Positions 41,383 to 48,809 of a stretch of 64,000 bases of DNA are shown here, piece by piece. The stretch's first letter is position 1. Every line of letters starts with the position of its first letter. Below the pieces are notes generated by a model. That model ran no database searches. It was not told where the DNA came from and saw nothing but the letters and a program-made list of their open reading frames with translations. This DNA comes from Ophiodon elongatus (taxonomy: Eukaryota > Chordata > Actinopteri > Perciformes > Hexagrammidae), in assembly GCA_016806645.1 (NCBI GenBank), contig JACSYO010001818.1, positions 755,001-819,000 of the forward strand. The letters run 5' to 3'. Position numbers and translations under genes: made by a program.

Positions 41383-44300
41383 ACCAGGTATATTTGAACC
41401 CTCTTGTCTGTCTTGCGATGTCTTTTTTTTTTTTAGGTACTGTATGGTTGCAAATTGCTGCTTCTGGCAACAAACTCAATTCAAGTCAATTTTCATTTAT
41501 ATCGCCCAGAACCAAAAATCACAAATTGGCCTCAAAAGGCTTTGCTGTATACTAAATAACTTCCTACTTAGACTCTCTGATGTTCCTTTACTATATCCTG
41601 CCCCCTTAGTTACTGTTGCTATGCATGCCTAGCTTTCCCTTTGGGCATTGCACATATGCAATTTACAGTGATAACAGAGGCCGTTTTTTGAAATGTGAAG
41701 TTGTTGTGTTTTAACAATGGGTCTGTGAATTCCCACAGAAGTTAACAAAAGCAGGCATGTCATTTCGAGACAGCAACCGTTCATTTTGCTGTCTCAATTG
41801 ACAGCTGGCTCTTTTTAAAACAAGACCCTGTAAAACGGTCTTCAGCGCCCACTTGACTTGTGAAGACTGAGCCTAAAGCCGCATGTCCCGGGCCAAAGAG
41901 TCCGCATCGTCACCAGCTGATGACCAATGAGGAAGACTTGTTCTTGTATTGTGGGGCGGCTAGTCAGACCTGCTATGATGCTGTGTACCACTATTACGAA
42001 TAGAAATGCAGTAAACATAACACTGTTTGGATGATTTGCAACACAGAGGTTAGATTTAAGCTGTATTGCACATGAGGGTCAAAGGGGCGAATTCACAACA
42101 GGAATCTGCACCAATGAGAAATAAGGACACAAAGGTTAAGGTCAAAGGGTAACTGTACAGCCAAGAAAATAGTGTCTCGGTGCTCCTGTGTTATCTGCAT
42201 GTATTTCAATTAGGTAATATGCAGGCATTTGCCACAAAAATGGTCCCCTATTATGCAAATGAGCCTCATTGTAAAAACAGTCCGAATTACAAAGACCAGC
42301 GCTGATAGCCGCACGCAGTTCCAGTGACATTATTAGCGTCTTCAGAGTTGGTGGCAACTGAAACACATTTGTAAGGGGTGTAGCGCCCAGACTCTCCACT
42401 GAGGAGTGCATGTGGAATGCCTCTGCACCTCATTTTTACTTTATCTATCTGTCACTGTTCTACCTTCTGTTTCCTTGGTTTCTCGGCAAAAATACAACAT
42501 TTATACTTTACAACTTGTATAATTGCAATCCGATGCAAAAGAGGGCAAATTGCATTCAGCCGCTAAACATTATGTCTGTGTTTGCGCTGTAATGTCACTA
42601 ACGCAATGTCTCTTGTAAAACTGGCCTTGAAATGGGGAAGATGGCGATTGCAAGTCATTAAAAATTCAAGACGCTATCAGCGGAATCCGCAATCCACTCT
42701 TTGCGTATGCGCCCGTGGGGGTGACTTAGAAGAGAAAAAGACACGATTGGAGAATCACTGTTCGGGGGCGAACGGTCAATTCTTTCAACTCCAAAGATGT
42801 TGCCAATTGTCAAACATGTCACTTTCATCAACAAGCAGTCATGTACCTGACCTTAAACTCACATTAATAGCAGTGGCATGTCAGCTCCAGGGAAGCATAT
42901 GTCCATCAAAACCCACATATGTCCATCAAAAAAACCTACATGTGGGTGACCGTGGCTTAGTGGTGAGAAGGGTTGTCCTTCAATCATAAGGTCGGCGGTT
43001 CGATCCTCAGCTAGCCCATGTCGATGTGTCCTTGGGCAAGACACTTAACCCTGAAATTCTGCTGTAGTTGTGCCTACGGTGTGTGAATAGTAGCTACTCC
43101 TGATGGACAGGTGGAACCTTAGCCCCTCCCATCAGTGTGTGAATATGTGAATGTTAAAGTGCTTTGAGTGGTCAGAAGACTAGAAAAGCACTCTACAAGT
43201 ATGGGGCCATTTACATGTTTCTCTATTGCCACCATGGCTCAGAACCAGCTGTTTTTTGTTTTTTTTCAATACAGCTCCTGAGCTCTCGGTAGGACAAAGG
43301 ATCTTAATAACCTTGGCAACATGAAGTGTTTTTTTTTTCTTCCTTTGATCTTCTTTTTATCTAATGTTGTTTTTTTTGGTCAACGGCATTGACATGACAC
43401 ACAGGAACATTAGCACTCCAGACAGGACTCTCATTTGATTCATGCTGCAGCCGATTCAAGGTGCTAAAGTCGATAACATGGCGCAGAGTGAGTTGCTTTG
43501 CTCAAGCATATGCCGCTGAGTGCCCACATGGAGAGGGGGTGGGGGTGGGGGTGTGGGGGGGGGGGGTGTGAATACGTCTGCTTGAACAGCTTCTATCATT
43601 ACAAACAGGACATCGATTGAAAGCTTTCCCAACTCACTGGGATCAATAAAATGTTACTGAAAATATGCATTTCTGCCATCAGTCCCCACTCTGGCTGGCA
43701 CCAGCTTTGAATCTTAATGTATTAAAACCGCTATTGTGACATTTAATACTTACTATGGTTGATGCAACGATATGCTGTCCTTAAACTGTGCTATGGTATA
43801 GTATTCCATTAGTCAGTCTACTTTACAGTGAATCACCATCACAACACATCATATGTGATTGGCAAAGTAAGTGGTTGGCCTTCTAAAACAATAGAACGAT
43901 AACTCATTGGGACACTCAAACTGATTGGATACTAAGTGAGAGGTCTCAGTCATGCTTAACATAAAACTGGATCTACTTTTTCCTTGAAGCCTGGGCCCGC
44001 CCCCTGAAAGTTGATGACCTCTAAACTTGCCTTTTTTTTGTGTTGTTCAGAGGCTAGATCTTTGAAGAAATGTGTGCTCTTATTAAAAATGTAATCCTGA
44101 ACTCATTGGTTGTATATGAATTTTGATGACAAGGCAAATAAAAAAGTCAAAACCAAATTAGTGAACGACATCTCTATCTCCTGAGCTGCAGTCAGGTACA
44201 GTATGTACGCATGTACCCGGCAGTGGTTCTCCATCAGCAAATAGTGCCGGCCGTGCCTCTACGCTCCAGTCATCAAATAAATCCACTTTGTGAAACGGTC

Positions 44301-45415
44301 GGTGTGTTTCCCCGGTAGGTTGCGTGTTAATTCCTGGCATGCGAAAAGCACCACTTCAGCCCTCCTCGTGATCTAATGCGGTGTGTAACGGCATACGGGC
44401 CACAACAGCAGAAGTGCCTATCATTTTACCCAGCAAAAAGCAGAAATGCGTAGTGCTTATGGTCAAGGGCGTATCAATAAGTAATGGGTTTCAACTGTCA
44501 TTGAGCTTTACCTCGCTTGGCCAAGCACAGTGCTTGATAGGAGCGTTTATGACTGACTAGACATTGTGACTGTAGAAATCCTTGCATACTCTTTTAGCTG
44601 TTCAGTGAAACAGTCCTCATGGATATGTATGTGTCCTGCATTTGAGCCTATAATAATATAGTTGACTTTGAACCCACCTTTCTCCTGTCAAAATCTGTTT
44701 TTTGTTTGTGTTTGCCATTTGATCTGCAAACCTGACCAAACTGTTACAAAGAAATAAGTTTTCTTCCATCTGCCTGTTTTTACCTCCAAATCTGAAATCC
44801 CGTGTCTGGCGTCGGACAGATCTTCTCTGACGCATCGAGTGCGCCGAAGGTTAAACTCCACGCTCTCTCTCCACTTGAGCAAAATATCATGACATCTGCT
44901 CATTATCTGACACTTTTTCGCGCATGAACCCCCCTGACAGACCGTCGCATTCACCTCCGCTTGACTCCGATGGCCAGGCGCTGAGTTGGAACGTCTCTTC
45001 CTAGCTGGTCCCCGTCATTGCAGCCCTCTGCGCTGTCTAAAATCATTGGCACCGGTTGGTCACAAATGTCTATAAAGAACCTTTTAAACTGACACCTCCA
45101 CCCCCGTTCAACCCACATTGAAGGTGTTGTAATTAACACCCAGGTGGGAGGCAAGTAGACAACTTCAGTACCCAAAGTACACGCTGGTAGGATGGAAAAA
45201 AAGGGAAAGGAAAGAGACGGGAAGGAGTAGAGGTGAAGCCGGATTTGTGCTTGTCCTAAATGAGATATTGCTTCCTCTTTTTCTGAAGAATTACGGGTTT
45301 ATTTAGAATTCGCTAACACACAGTGCCACTCTCTGGAAACATGCTCACTCTGCAATCTCCGATTGTCTTTTACTGCTGAAAGAGAATAAAGGAGATGAGA
45401 TATGAGGCTGGGTGC

Positions 45416-45459
<44 letters not shown>

Positions 45460-46213
45460 AAAGGATGGATCATCTAACCGCCGTGCATTTTATACAGTGA
45501 ATGTGCCGTTCAAGGGGAAAAAGAAAGAAAAAGCTTTTTCACTGAATCTTTAATAATAGGAGGTGAATGCCTGAGGCAGTGTTGGGGATTTATCACTGGT
45601 AGGAAATGTGTCTCCCTTCTGCGCTCCTGCTCCCCTGTGCTCTTTAATGCATGACACATGTTAGGAGGTACACATCTTATGCTGAGCTTTCTCTCTCTGT
45701 CTCTCCCACTGTTTTTGTGTAGTGATCGTGGTGCTGTTTGCTGCCCTGAGGAGACAGAGGAAGAAGGAGCCTCTGATCATCTCCAAAGAGGATGTCAGAG
45801 ACAACGTCGTCAGCTACAACGATGAAGGGGGCGGAGAGGAGGACACTCAGGCCTTTGATATCGGCACACTGCGCAACCCAGAGGTGATGGACGCTAACAA
45901 GCTGCGCCGGGACATCATCCCCGAAATGCTGTTTCCCTTTCGGAGGACATCGCCCATAAAGGATAACACCGATGTCAGAGACTTCATTAACGGGCGACTC
46001 CAGGAGAACGATACGGATCCCACGGCGCCCCCCTATGACTCCCTGGCCACGTACGCTTACGAGGGCAGCGGGTCACTGGCGGAATCCCTCAGTTCGCTGG
46101 AGTCTGCTGCCACCGAGGGGGACCATGACTACGATTACCTCAGCAACTGGGGACCGCAATTCAAAAAGCTGGCCGAGATGTACATAGGGAAGAGTCCCGA
46201 CAGGGAGACCTAG
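23879..46213 (+). CDS. cdh10: Type II classical cadherin, cadherin-10-like (11 coding exons, complete)
   Basis: This is a calcium-dependent homophilic adhesion receptor of the plasma membrane, linked to actin through catenins. The joined exons give 779 residues, close to the roughly 790 usual for the family: signal peptide about 1-21, prosegment to the RSKR cleavage site at 44-47, EC1 from Gly48, EC5 ending near 600, membrane span about 603-625, and a cytoplasmic tail 626-779. Trp49 and Trp51 (GWMW) are the paired docking tryptophans of type II cadherins, and the type I HAV motif is absent. All exon phases agree and every intron is GT-AG. Residues such as YDTFVCEN and RRDIIPE, together with the tail, fit remembered cadherin-10 better than cadherin-6 or -9. 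Type II cadherin is near certain, and the 6/9/10 subgroup is very likely. The exact orthologue, including which teleost a/b copy, is an inference. Confidence 0.9.
24656..24880. mobile_element. MITE-like element with terminal inverted repeats
   Basis: The left end AGGGCTCAACACTAA matches the reverse complement of the right end (TCAATGTCGAGCCTT) at 11 of 15 positions. The element is about 225 nt, AT-rich inside, and non-coding. I recognise the GGGCTCGACATTAA end as a recurrent fish repeat. No clean target duplication is visible. Confidence 0.5.
26058..26337. mobile_element. MITE-like element, copy 1 (GATTAATCG family)
   Basis: Contains GATGCCAAACATTCTCGGAATCCAGCTTC, AATTAATCAATAATGAAAATAA and the end CGTTAGCTGTAGCCCTA. 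It follows the plan of the teleost repeat with ends like GGGCTGCAACTAACGATTA. The left end is decayed. Confidence 0.5.
26390..26697. mobile_element. MITE-like element, copy 2 (same family)
   Basis: It begins GGAGCTGCGACGATTAGTCAA and continues TTGATTAATAGTTTGGGTCA, AAGGCCAAACTTC and TGTTCCAGCTTC, aligning with copy 1. It includes a 19-nt A run near 26602 and ends near TTAGTTGCAACTA. Confidence 0.55.
28280..28780. repeat. Decayed repeat ending ATTGCACAGCCCTA, split by a GC-rich insert
   Basis: ATCAGGATTATTTTGGACAAAATTGAGATT on the left and TTTAATCTCGATTTTC...GGATTAATTGCACAGCCCTA on the right look like parts of a common fish repeat. The GC-rich block 28496-28670 lies between them. Confidence 0.4.
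30544..30572. repeat. Perfect 12-bp inverted repeat (hairpin)
   Basis: CCCCCAAGTTCA at 30544-30555 is exactly complementary to TGAACTTGGGGG at 30561-30572 with a 5-nt loop. It lies in the sense strand of intron 2. Confidence 0.8.
31095..31389 (+). CDS. cdh10: cdh10-like coding exon 2: most of EC1
   Basis: This exon encodes residues 71-168 plus one base. The acceptor TTTTCAG|CTG continues the preceding phase. It carries the EC1 calcium ligands LDRE (110-113) and the EC1-EC2 linker DINDNEPKF (145-153). It ends VPEMSEV with the donor TTG|GTAAGT in phase 1. GDGAGSLFLIDEKSGDIHATKRLDREEK is diagnostic of the cadherin 6/9/10 group in pieces such as GDGAGSLF and GDIHATKRLDREEK. Confidence 0.95.
33036..33080. 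repeat. Dispersed repeat fragment (GTGCAA-GGATCA family), copy 1
   Basis: GGTGCAATGGATCACAAAAC followed by TCACAGTTCGGATC matches the segment GGTGCAACGGATCAATAAAACTCACTGTTTGGATC at 47128. Confidence 0.6.
33178..33420. repeat. Dispersed repeat copy B (pairs with 9953)
   Basis: It starts GCTGTGAAAACATCTCC and contains TTCAAGTTTCTCGCCC and AAGATTACATTTAAACA. It probably extends through the CTGTCAGCTCCGGTGCTGCC and GGAGAGAGAGACCTTCA parts, which are not seen in the 10-kb copy. Confidence 0.6.
33852..33971 (+). CDS. cdh10: cdh10-like coding exon 3: first half of EC2
   Basis: This 120-nt exon encodes residues 169-208 plus a split glycine. The acceptor is TTTGCAG|GT and the donor is ATG|GTAAGC, in phase 1 at both ends. 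It carries the DAD calcium motif (NDADDETYGNSAK) and the family-typical YSILQGQPYFSVD. Confidence 0.95.
33972..35044 (+). other. Intron 4
   Basis: 1.07 kb inside EC2. It contains a dispersed repeat near 34.23-34.38 kb and nothing else recognised. Confidence 0.9.
34228..34380. repeat. Dispersed fish repeat with a 15-bp tandem duplication
   Basis: AACTAGCTAGTTTCA occurs twice head to tail at 34279-34293 and 34294-34308. The segment ends AAATCCTACACACTGGAC, a terminal sequence I associate with a teleost short repeat. Confidence 0.5.
35045..35212 (+). CDS. cdh10: cdh10-like coding exon 4: second half of EC2 and EC2-EC3 linker
   Basis: This 168-nt exon encodes residues 209-264. It has the acceptor CCACCAG|GC and the donor ACC|GTAAGA, in phase 1. 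It contains MDRE (218-221), the strongly conserved QAKDMAGQMGGLSGTTTV, and the linker DVNDSPPRF. The usual family motif is DVNDN, so position 258 is Ser in place of Asn. Confidence 0.95.
35213..36321 (+). other. Intron 5
   Basis: 1.1 kb with a 54-nt TA microsatellite near its 5' end. Nothing else was recognised. Confidence 0.9.
35271..35324. repeat. (AT)27 microsatellite
   Basis: An uninterrupted AT dinucleotide run of 54 nt, 58 nt after the exon 4 donor. Confidence 0.97.
36322..36503 (+). CDS. cdh10: cdh10-like coding exon 5: first half of EC3
   Basis: This 182-nt exon encodes residues 265-325. It has the acceptor CACATAG|AT and the donor AAG|GTAATG, in phase 0. It carries DDPDVGRNAEMEYS (the DXD calcium motif) and ends TQEGVIIIKK. 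The pyrimidine tract before the acceptor is weak, but phase and homology fix the boundary. The stretch starting HSFRVTAVES is less conserved than its neighbours. Confidence 0.92.
36504..37287 (+). other. Intron 6
   Basis: 784 nt inside EC3. AT-rich, nothing recognised. Confidence 0.9.
37288..37541 (+). CDS. cdh10: cdh10-like coding exon 6: second half of EC3, start of EC4
   Basis: This 254-nt exon encodes residues 326-409 plus two bases. It has the acceptor TCTCCAG|GCA and the donor TCAA|GTATGC, in phase 2. It includes LDYES, the EC3-EC4 linker EDVDEPPVF (the DVDEPP form typical of type II cadherins), and the EC4 motif ARDPDADNKPV. The open frame runs on past the donor for about 70 codons of non-homologous intron sequence, so the exon end was set from the GT donor and from continuity with the next exon (PVK-YSIDRHTD). 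Confidence 0.93.
37542..38557 (+). other. Intron 7
   Basis: 1.0 kb inside EC4. The first 200 nt remain open in the exon frame but show no cadherin homology. The remainder, 38000-38330, is GC-balanced unique sequence with no exon recognised. Confidence 0.88.
38558..38694 (+). CDS. cdh10: cdh10-like coding exon 7: EC4
   Basis: This 137-nt exon encodes residues 410-455. It has the acceptor CTTCCAG|AT and the donor ATAA|GTAAAT, in phase 1. It carries YSIDRHTDLERLFNID and the calcium motif LDRE (438-441). There are two N-glycosylation sequons, NGT at 429 and NIS at 447. Confidence 0.94.
38695..38862 (+). other. Intron 8, 168 nt with a 26-nt A run
   Basis: The shortest intron. An uninterrupted A run occupies 38787-38812, followed by a normal T-rich acceptor at 38841-38862. 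Confidence 0.93.
38863..38984 (+). CDS. cdh10: cdh10-like coding exon 8: EC4-EC5 junction
   Basis: This 122-nt exon encodes residues 456-496. It has the acceptor ATTTCAG|AT and the donor CAG|GTGATT, in phase 0. It contains the canonical linker VLDVNDNAPEF and the first conserved EC5 cysteine in YDTFVCEN. It is separated from the previous exon by the shortest intron of the gene. Confidence 0.94.
38985..39607 (+). other. Intron 9
   Basis: 623 nt, T- and A-runs near 39440-39490, nothing else recognised. Confidence 0.92.
39608..39716 (+). CDS. cdh10: cdh10-like coding exon 9: first part of EC5
   Basis: This 109-nt exon encodes residues 497-532 (LIQTISAVDTDEPLVGHKF to NPNFTIADRE). It has the acceptor TTCGCAG|CTG and the donor GAAG|GTAAGA, in phase 1. 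There is a sequon NFT at 525. VDTDEP replaces the more usual VDKDDP, an acidic-for-acidic change. Confidence 0.94.
39717..41043 (+). other. Intron 10
   Basis: 1.3 kb inside EC5, mostly occupied in its 5' half by a GC-richer dispersed repeat (39830-40260). Confidence 0.9.
39830..40260. repeat. Probable dispersed fish repeat
   Basis: GTGTTTGATGTGAGGAAAAT-like start (as GGTTTGATGTGAGGAAAATC), CATACATTGCCTCCACACGG, CTCTCAACATGGCGACGG and GGTGGCTAGCAGCCAACGG match a teleost repeat I remember. CpG content is higher than the surrounding intron. Confidence 0.45.
41044..41295 (+). CDS. cdh10: cdh10-like coding exon 10: end of EC5 and first half of the membrane span
   Basis: This 252-nt exon encodes residues 533-616. 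It has the acceptor CCCCACAG|AT and the donor CTCA|GTAAGT, in phase 1. It contains FLPVVISDNDYPIQSS and the three further EC5 cysteines (VCACDS, MQTC). It ends within the membrane segment TGALVAILLCVVILL. It is noticeably richer in G and C than the adjoining introns. Confidence 0.95.
41327..41378. repeat. (TG)26 microsatellite beside the exon 10 donor
   Basis: A 52-nt uninterrupted TG run on the sense strand, with a few more GTGTG units just before it. Confidence 0.97.
41474..41556. repeat. Fragment of a dispersed fish repeat
   Basis: TCAATTTTCATTTATATCGC, then AAAAATCACAAATTGGCCTC and AAAAGGCTTT, matches the common TTTATTTATATAGCCCAAAATCACAAATTTGCCTCAGAGGGCTTT-type repeat of teleosts in decayed form. 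Confidence 0.55.
42896..42931. repeat. Tandem duplication of 16 nt, period 20
   Basis: CATATGTCCATCAAAA occurs at 42896-42911 and 42916-42931, just ahead of the SINE. Confidence 0.85.
42943..43217 (+). mobile_element. tRNA-derived SINE (V-SINE-like)
   Basis: A polymerase III A box (TGGCTTAGTGG, 42953-42963) and B box (GGTTCGATCC, 42997-43006) lie at tRNA spacing. They are followed by the conserved core CCTTGGGCAAGACACTTAAC and the 3' part AAGTGCTTTGAGTGGTC...AAGCACTCTACAAGTA typical of teleost SINEs. It sits in the sense direction in intron 11. It has no acceptor stem pairing and is not a tRNA gene. Confidence 0.75.
43535..43566 (+). other. G-quadruplex-like G-run
   Basis: GGGGG-T-GGGGG-T-GGGGG-TGT followed by twelve Gs gives four or more G tracts with 1-3 nt loops on the transcribed-RNA strand in intron 11. 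Confidence 0.75.
45420..45455. repeat. (GA)18 microsatellite
   Basis: A pure GA run of 36 nt, about 270 nt before the last exon. Confidence 0.97.
45723..46213 (+). CDS. cdh10: cdh10-like coding exon 11: second half of the membrane span and cytoplasmic tail
   Basis: This exon encodes residues 617-779 and the stop TAG. The acceptor TTGTGTAG|TG completes an ATG codon split across the intron. After MIVVLFAAL and the basic stop-transfer segment RRQRKK comes the p120-catenin-binding region (YNDEGGGEEDTQAFDIGTLRNPE, residues 648-670). The beta-catenin-binding tail follows, with DNTDVRDFI, DPTAPPYDSLATYAYEG, the serine cluster SLSSLES and YDYLSNWGPQFKKLAEMY. The final residues IGKSPDRET differ from the gly-rich GGG(E/D)SDKDS end I remember in mammalian relatives. 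Confidence 0.96.
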
Positions 46214-46261
46214 ACGGAGCCACGGTGCGCTCTCATTTTTTCGAGACCATATTTTGTGTCT

Positions 46262-46400
46262 GTTCATCGAGCTAGCTAGCCAGACAGCCATTTGTCTAGT
46301 TCGTTAGCTAGCCAGCTAGTTGACCATCTGTCCATCTATCTATCCAGCTATCTATCTGTTTATCTGTCTAGTTTGCTAGCTAGCGCGCTAGTTAACTAGT
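46262..46400. repeat. GCTA/TCTA low-complexity patch in the 3' UTR
   Basis: Repeated GCTAGC, CTAG and TCTATCTATC units, many self-complementary, form a degenerate tetranucleotide patch shortly after the stop codon. Confidence 0.8.
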
Positions 46401-46972
46401 AGTCTATTTGATTCACTCACATCAATTGCTGCAATCCACTCGTGGATGCTGACATGGAAATCAAGTAGGACTTGAACTGAGTGGAATTTTACTCATTAAT
46501 GGGGATACAGTATAATTCTCAAAGTTTTACTGTTTTTGATCATAATCAGTAAAGATGCCTTTGAATTTTAGGATTCTTTGTGAACAATGGTGTGGACAAT
46601 GTGTTTTGTAATTGACCTGAGAGATAGTAGTCTTGTATGCTATCAATGTTTAATGGCACTGGACTGGTTTTGGGGCGGGGTAGAGAAGGAGTCAAGTGGT
46701 TTTTCCAGCCACCTCCATTAAATACTGTAAATGTACAAAGTGTTTTTAATGATGGACATCCTATATACTATTTGCTATCTTTGTTTGACAAGCAATGTTC
46801 ATGTGAGTGGTTGGTGCAGTTTATTTGTCAAACTGTGAATTCATTTCATCATTTAGGTGTAATATGTAATGGAAAGTGTATGTTGTAGGAAAACTGTCAT
46901 ACACTGGCAATTCATGCTGTTTGAATGCTGAATCATACTGTTTTATATTTATATTTTTATACTTATTTTCTT

Positions 46973-46978
46973 AATAAA
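46973..46978 (+). terminator. Polyadenylation signal AATAAA
   Basis: A canonical hexamer lies about 760 nt after the stop codon in a T-rich setting (TTTTATACTTATTTTCTT just before it). No other canonical AATAAA was noticed between the stop codon and this point. Confidence 0.65.
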
Positions 46979-47125
46979 ATTATGTAAAAAAGAAGCAAAT
47001 ACAGTTTCAGTCCATTGCCTGATTTTGGTTACTGGAAGGGTGTTGCTGTTGGTCCTTACAGATATTTTGTAGGGAAACACATTTTATATTTTCAATGTTT
47101 TTTCAAAAGTTCAATCAGTATTTGT

Positions 47126-47240
47126 TAGTGGTGCAACGGATCAATAAAACTCACTGTTTGGATCGGGTCATTGATGCCGATCATTATGGACATACACACT
47201 GACACCATCCTGAAGAAGTGTCCAAATGTAATGCAGTTTG
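47126..47240. repeat. Dispersed repeat fragment (GTGCAA-GGATCA family), copy 2
   Basis: TAGTGGTGCAACGGATCAAT followed by ACTCACTGTTTGGATCGGGT resembles a common teleost repeat and matches the shorter copy at 33036. Confidence 0.6.
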
Positions 47241-48336
47241 TATGTTGGGAATATTATTACCCCAACTTTAGATATCAATAGAGAATTAAAGCTTAAAAAA
47301 ATTAAAACTGTCTGTCAGCAATGGGAAGAAAAGAAAAATCCATTTTGAGATTAATTAAAACTATTAGGCCCAGGTCAGTGTACTGCATTTTCAGTTGTTT
47401 TCCCTTCAATGTCAACTAGTATTGTTACAATTTAAAACAACACAGAGGGATAACGTATATATAGAGATAGAAAGAGTAAATATTATGCCAAAAAAGAGTC
47501 AAGAGTCTCTTATATTCTTTAAAAAACTGACACACTTGAAGAGCATTCGTTTTTGGAGATTCAATTTGTACCAGAAAATGCAATATTTGCAATAATCTGC
47601 AATAATTAACAAACCTAAGATGAACAAAACTACCAACCAGAATAAAATGACATTTCCAAACTTACAGTATAGTAACTCGGTTAATTACTCACTTATCTGC
47701 AACTATTCATTTTTTCACAGAACACTTGCTGATTAGTGGGCATCTGTGGAGATAACAATACCTCCAATCACTTCTCTTCTCACGTCGTTGCACTTGGTTT
47801 CAAATGTGAACAGCTGCCAGCTCACCGTTGCAGCGCGACACATGCAGCGGCTGTCTTAATTTGTATTGTATGATTCCTGAAGTACTTCCAACATGTGCGC
47901 CATACCCAGAGGAATTAGTTGCAAAGTTACATTCTTGTTATATTGTTAAATGTATGTCTGTCTACTCAGACATAATGATTTCATTTGCTGACTGCATGAC
48001 AGCTTCTAGTTAAGCTGTTTTGATCGTTTTTATTGGATCATTAATTGCTCTGATAGTTGTCACATGAAATAGAATAACAGAAATGAGTATATCAGAGTTT
48101 GCTTACAGCAAGTTCTATTGCCGAATAAAGAGCTGCGACAGCGGCTGAAACCACAGTGTTAAAAACTTTAAAACTTAACTATTTTCTTTGAGTTTTTCAA
48201 AACCTTATGACTATTTATGTAGTATGTCTTACGCCTTCCTTTCCACAACATATGTATCATTGTTAAAAAGAAAGTCACGCTTGATTCAGGAATTTTTATT
48301 TATAGACTTAAGTGGTGATAAGGTACACCTGTGCAA

Positions 48337-48809
48337 TAGGGCTGAGTGGTAAAGTCAAAATCTTAAAATTCTATCACAATATTAGTCTTTACCTCTTACA
48401 ATATATTTTACAATATAACGTGTTTTATGGTAGTTCAATAAAGAAATAATAATAGCCATATGGTAAAGTATGTTTACGTATACTCCTGTGTGAATTGAAT
48501 ACTTGACAAATTTAATGATCTCAGTATTTTCTCAATGAATTAAGGACTTTAGTGCAACGAGGACATAACATATTCAAGTTAAATTATGGAGAGAAAAAAA
48601 ATGAATGCACACAAATACAGAGTAATCAGATTTAGACAGCAGTATGATTTAACCACGCTTTTGAGAAATGTGAGTATGTGCTGGTTATTATCAAATTTTG
48701 ACAAACACAACATATTTGTGTATCATGATATCTCGCTATATGATTTAATCTCGAGATGATTCCATTGCAAAAATTATAAATTAGCATATACAATTATTGC
48801 CCAGACCTA
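48337..48809. mobile_element. Non-autonomous DNA transposon-like element (TAGGGCTG ends)
   Basis: The left end TAGGGCTGAGTGG and the right end ATTGCCCAGACCTA are imperfect inverted repeats. Interior pieces (ATCACAATATTAG, ATCATGATATCTCGC) fit the fish repeat with GGGCTGGGCGATA ends. Flanking 8-mers CTGTGCAA and CACTGCAT agree at 5 of 8 positions, possibly a decayed hAT-type duplication. Confidence 0.5.

Larger units (their letters stand above)
41296..45722 (+). other. Intron 11, 4.4 kb, splitting the membrane-span coding sequence
   Basis: Contains a GT microsatellite beginning 31 nt after the donor, a fish repeat fragment at 41.48 kb, a SINE at 42.94-43.22 kb, a G-rich run at 43.54 kb and a GA microsatellite at 45.42 kb. 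No further exon was seen. Confidence 0.9.
46214..46995 (+). other. cdh10: 3' UTR of the cadherin gene
   Basis: This runs from the stop codon to just past the AATAAA signal. The first 190 nt hold a GCTA/TCTA-rich low-complexity patch, and the rest is AT-rich with no long ORF. Alternative longer 3' ends cannot be excluded. Confidence 0.7.

Noticed and set aside
42953..43010. tRNA gene suggested by A and B boxes
   Set aside because: The flanking sequence does not form an acceptor stem and continues into SINE core and tail sequence.
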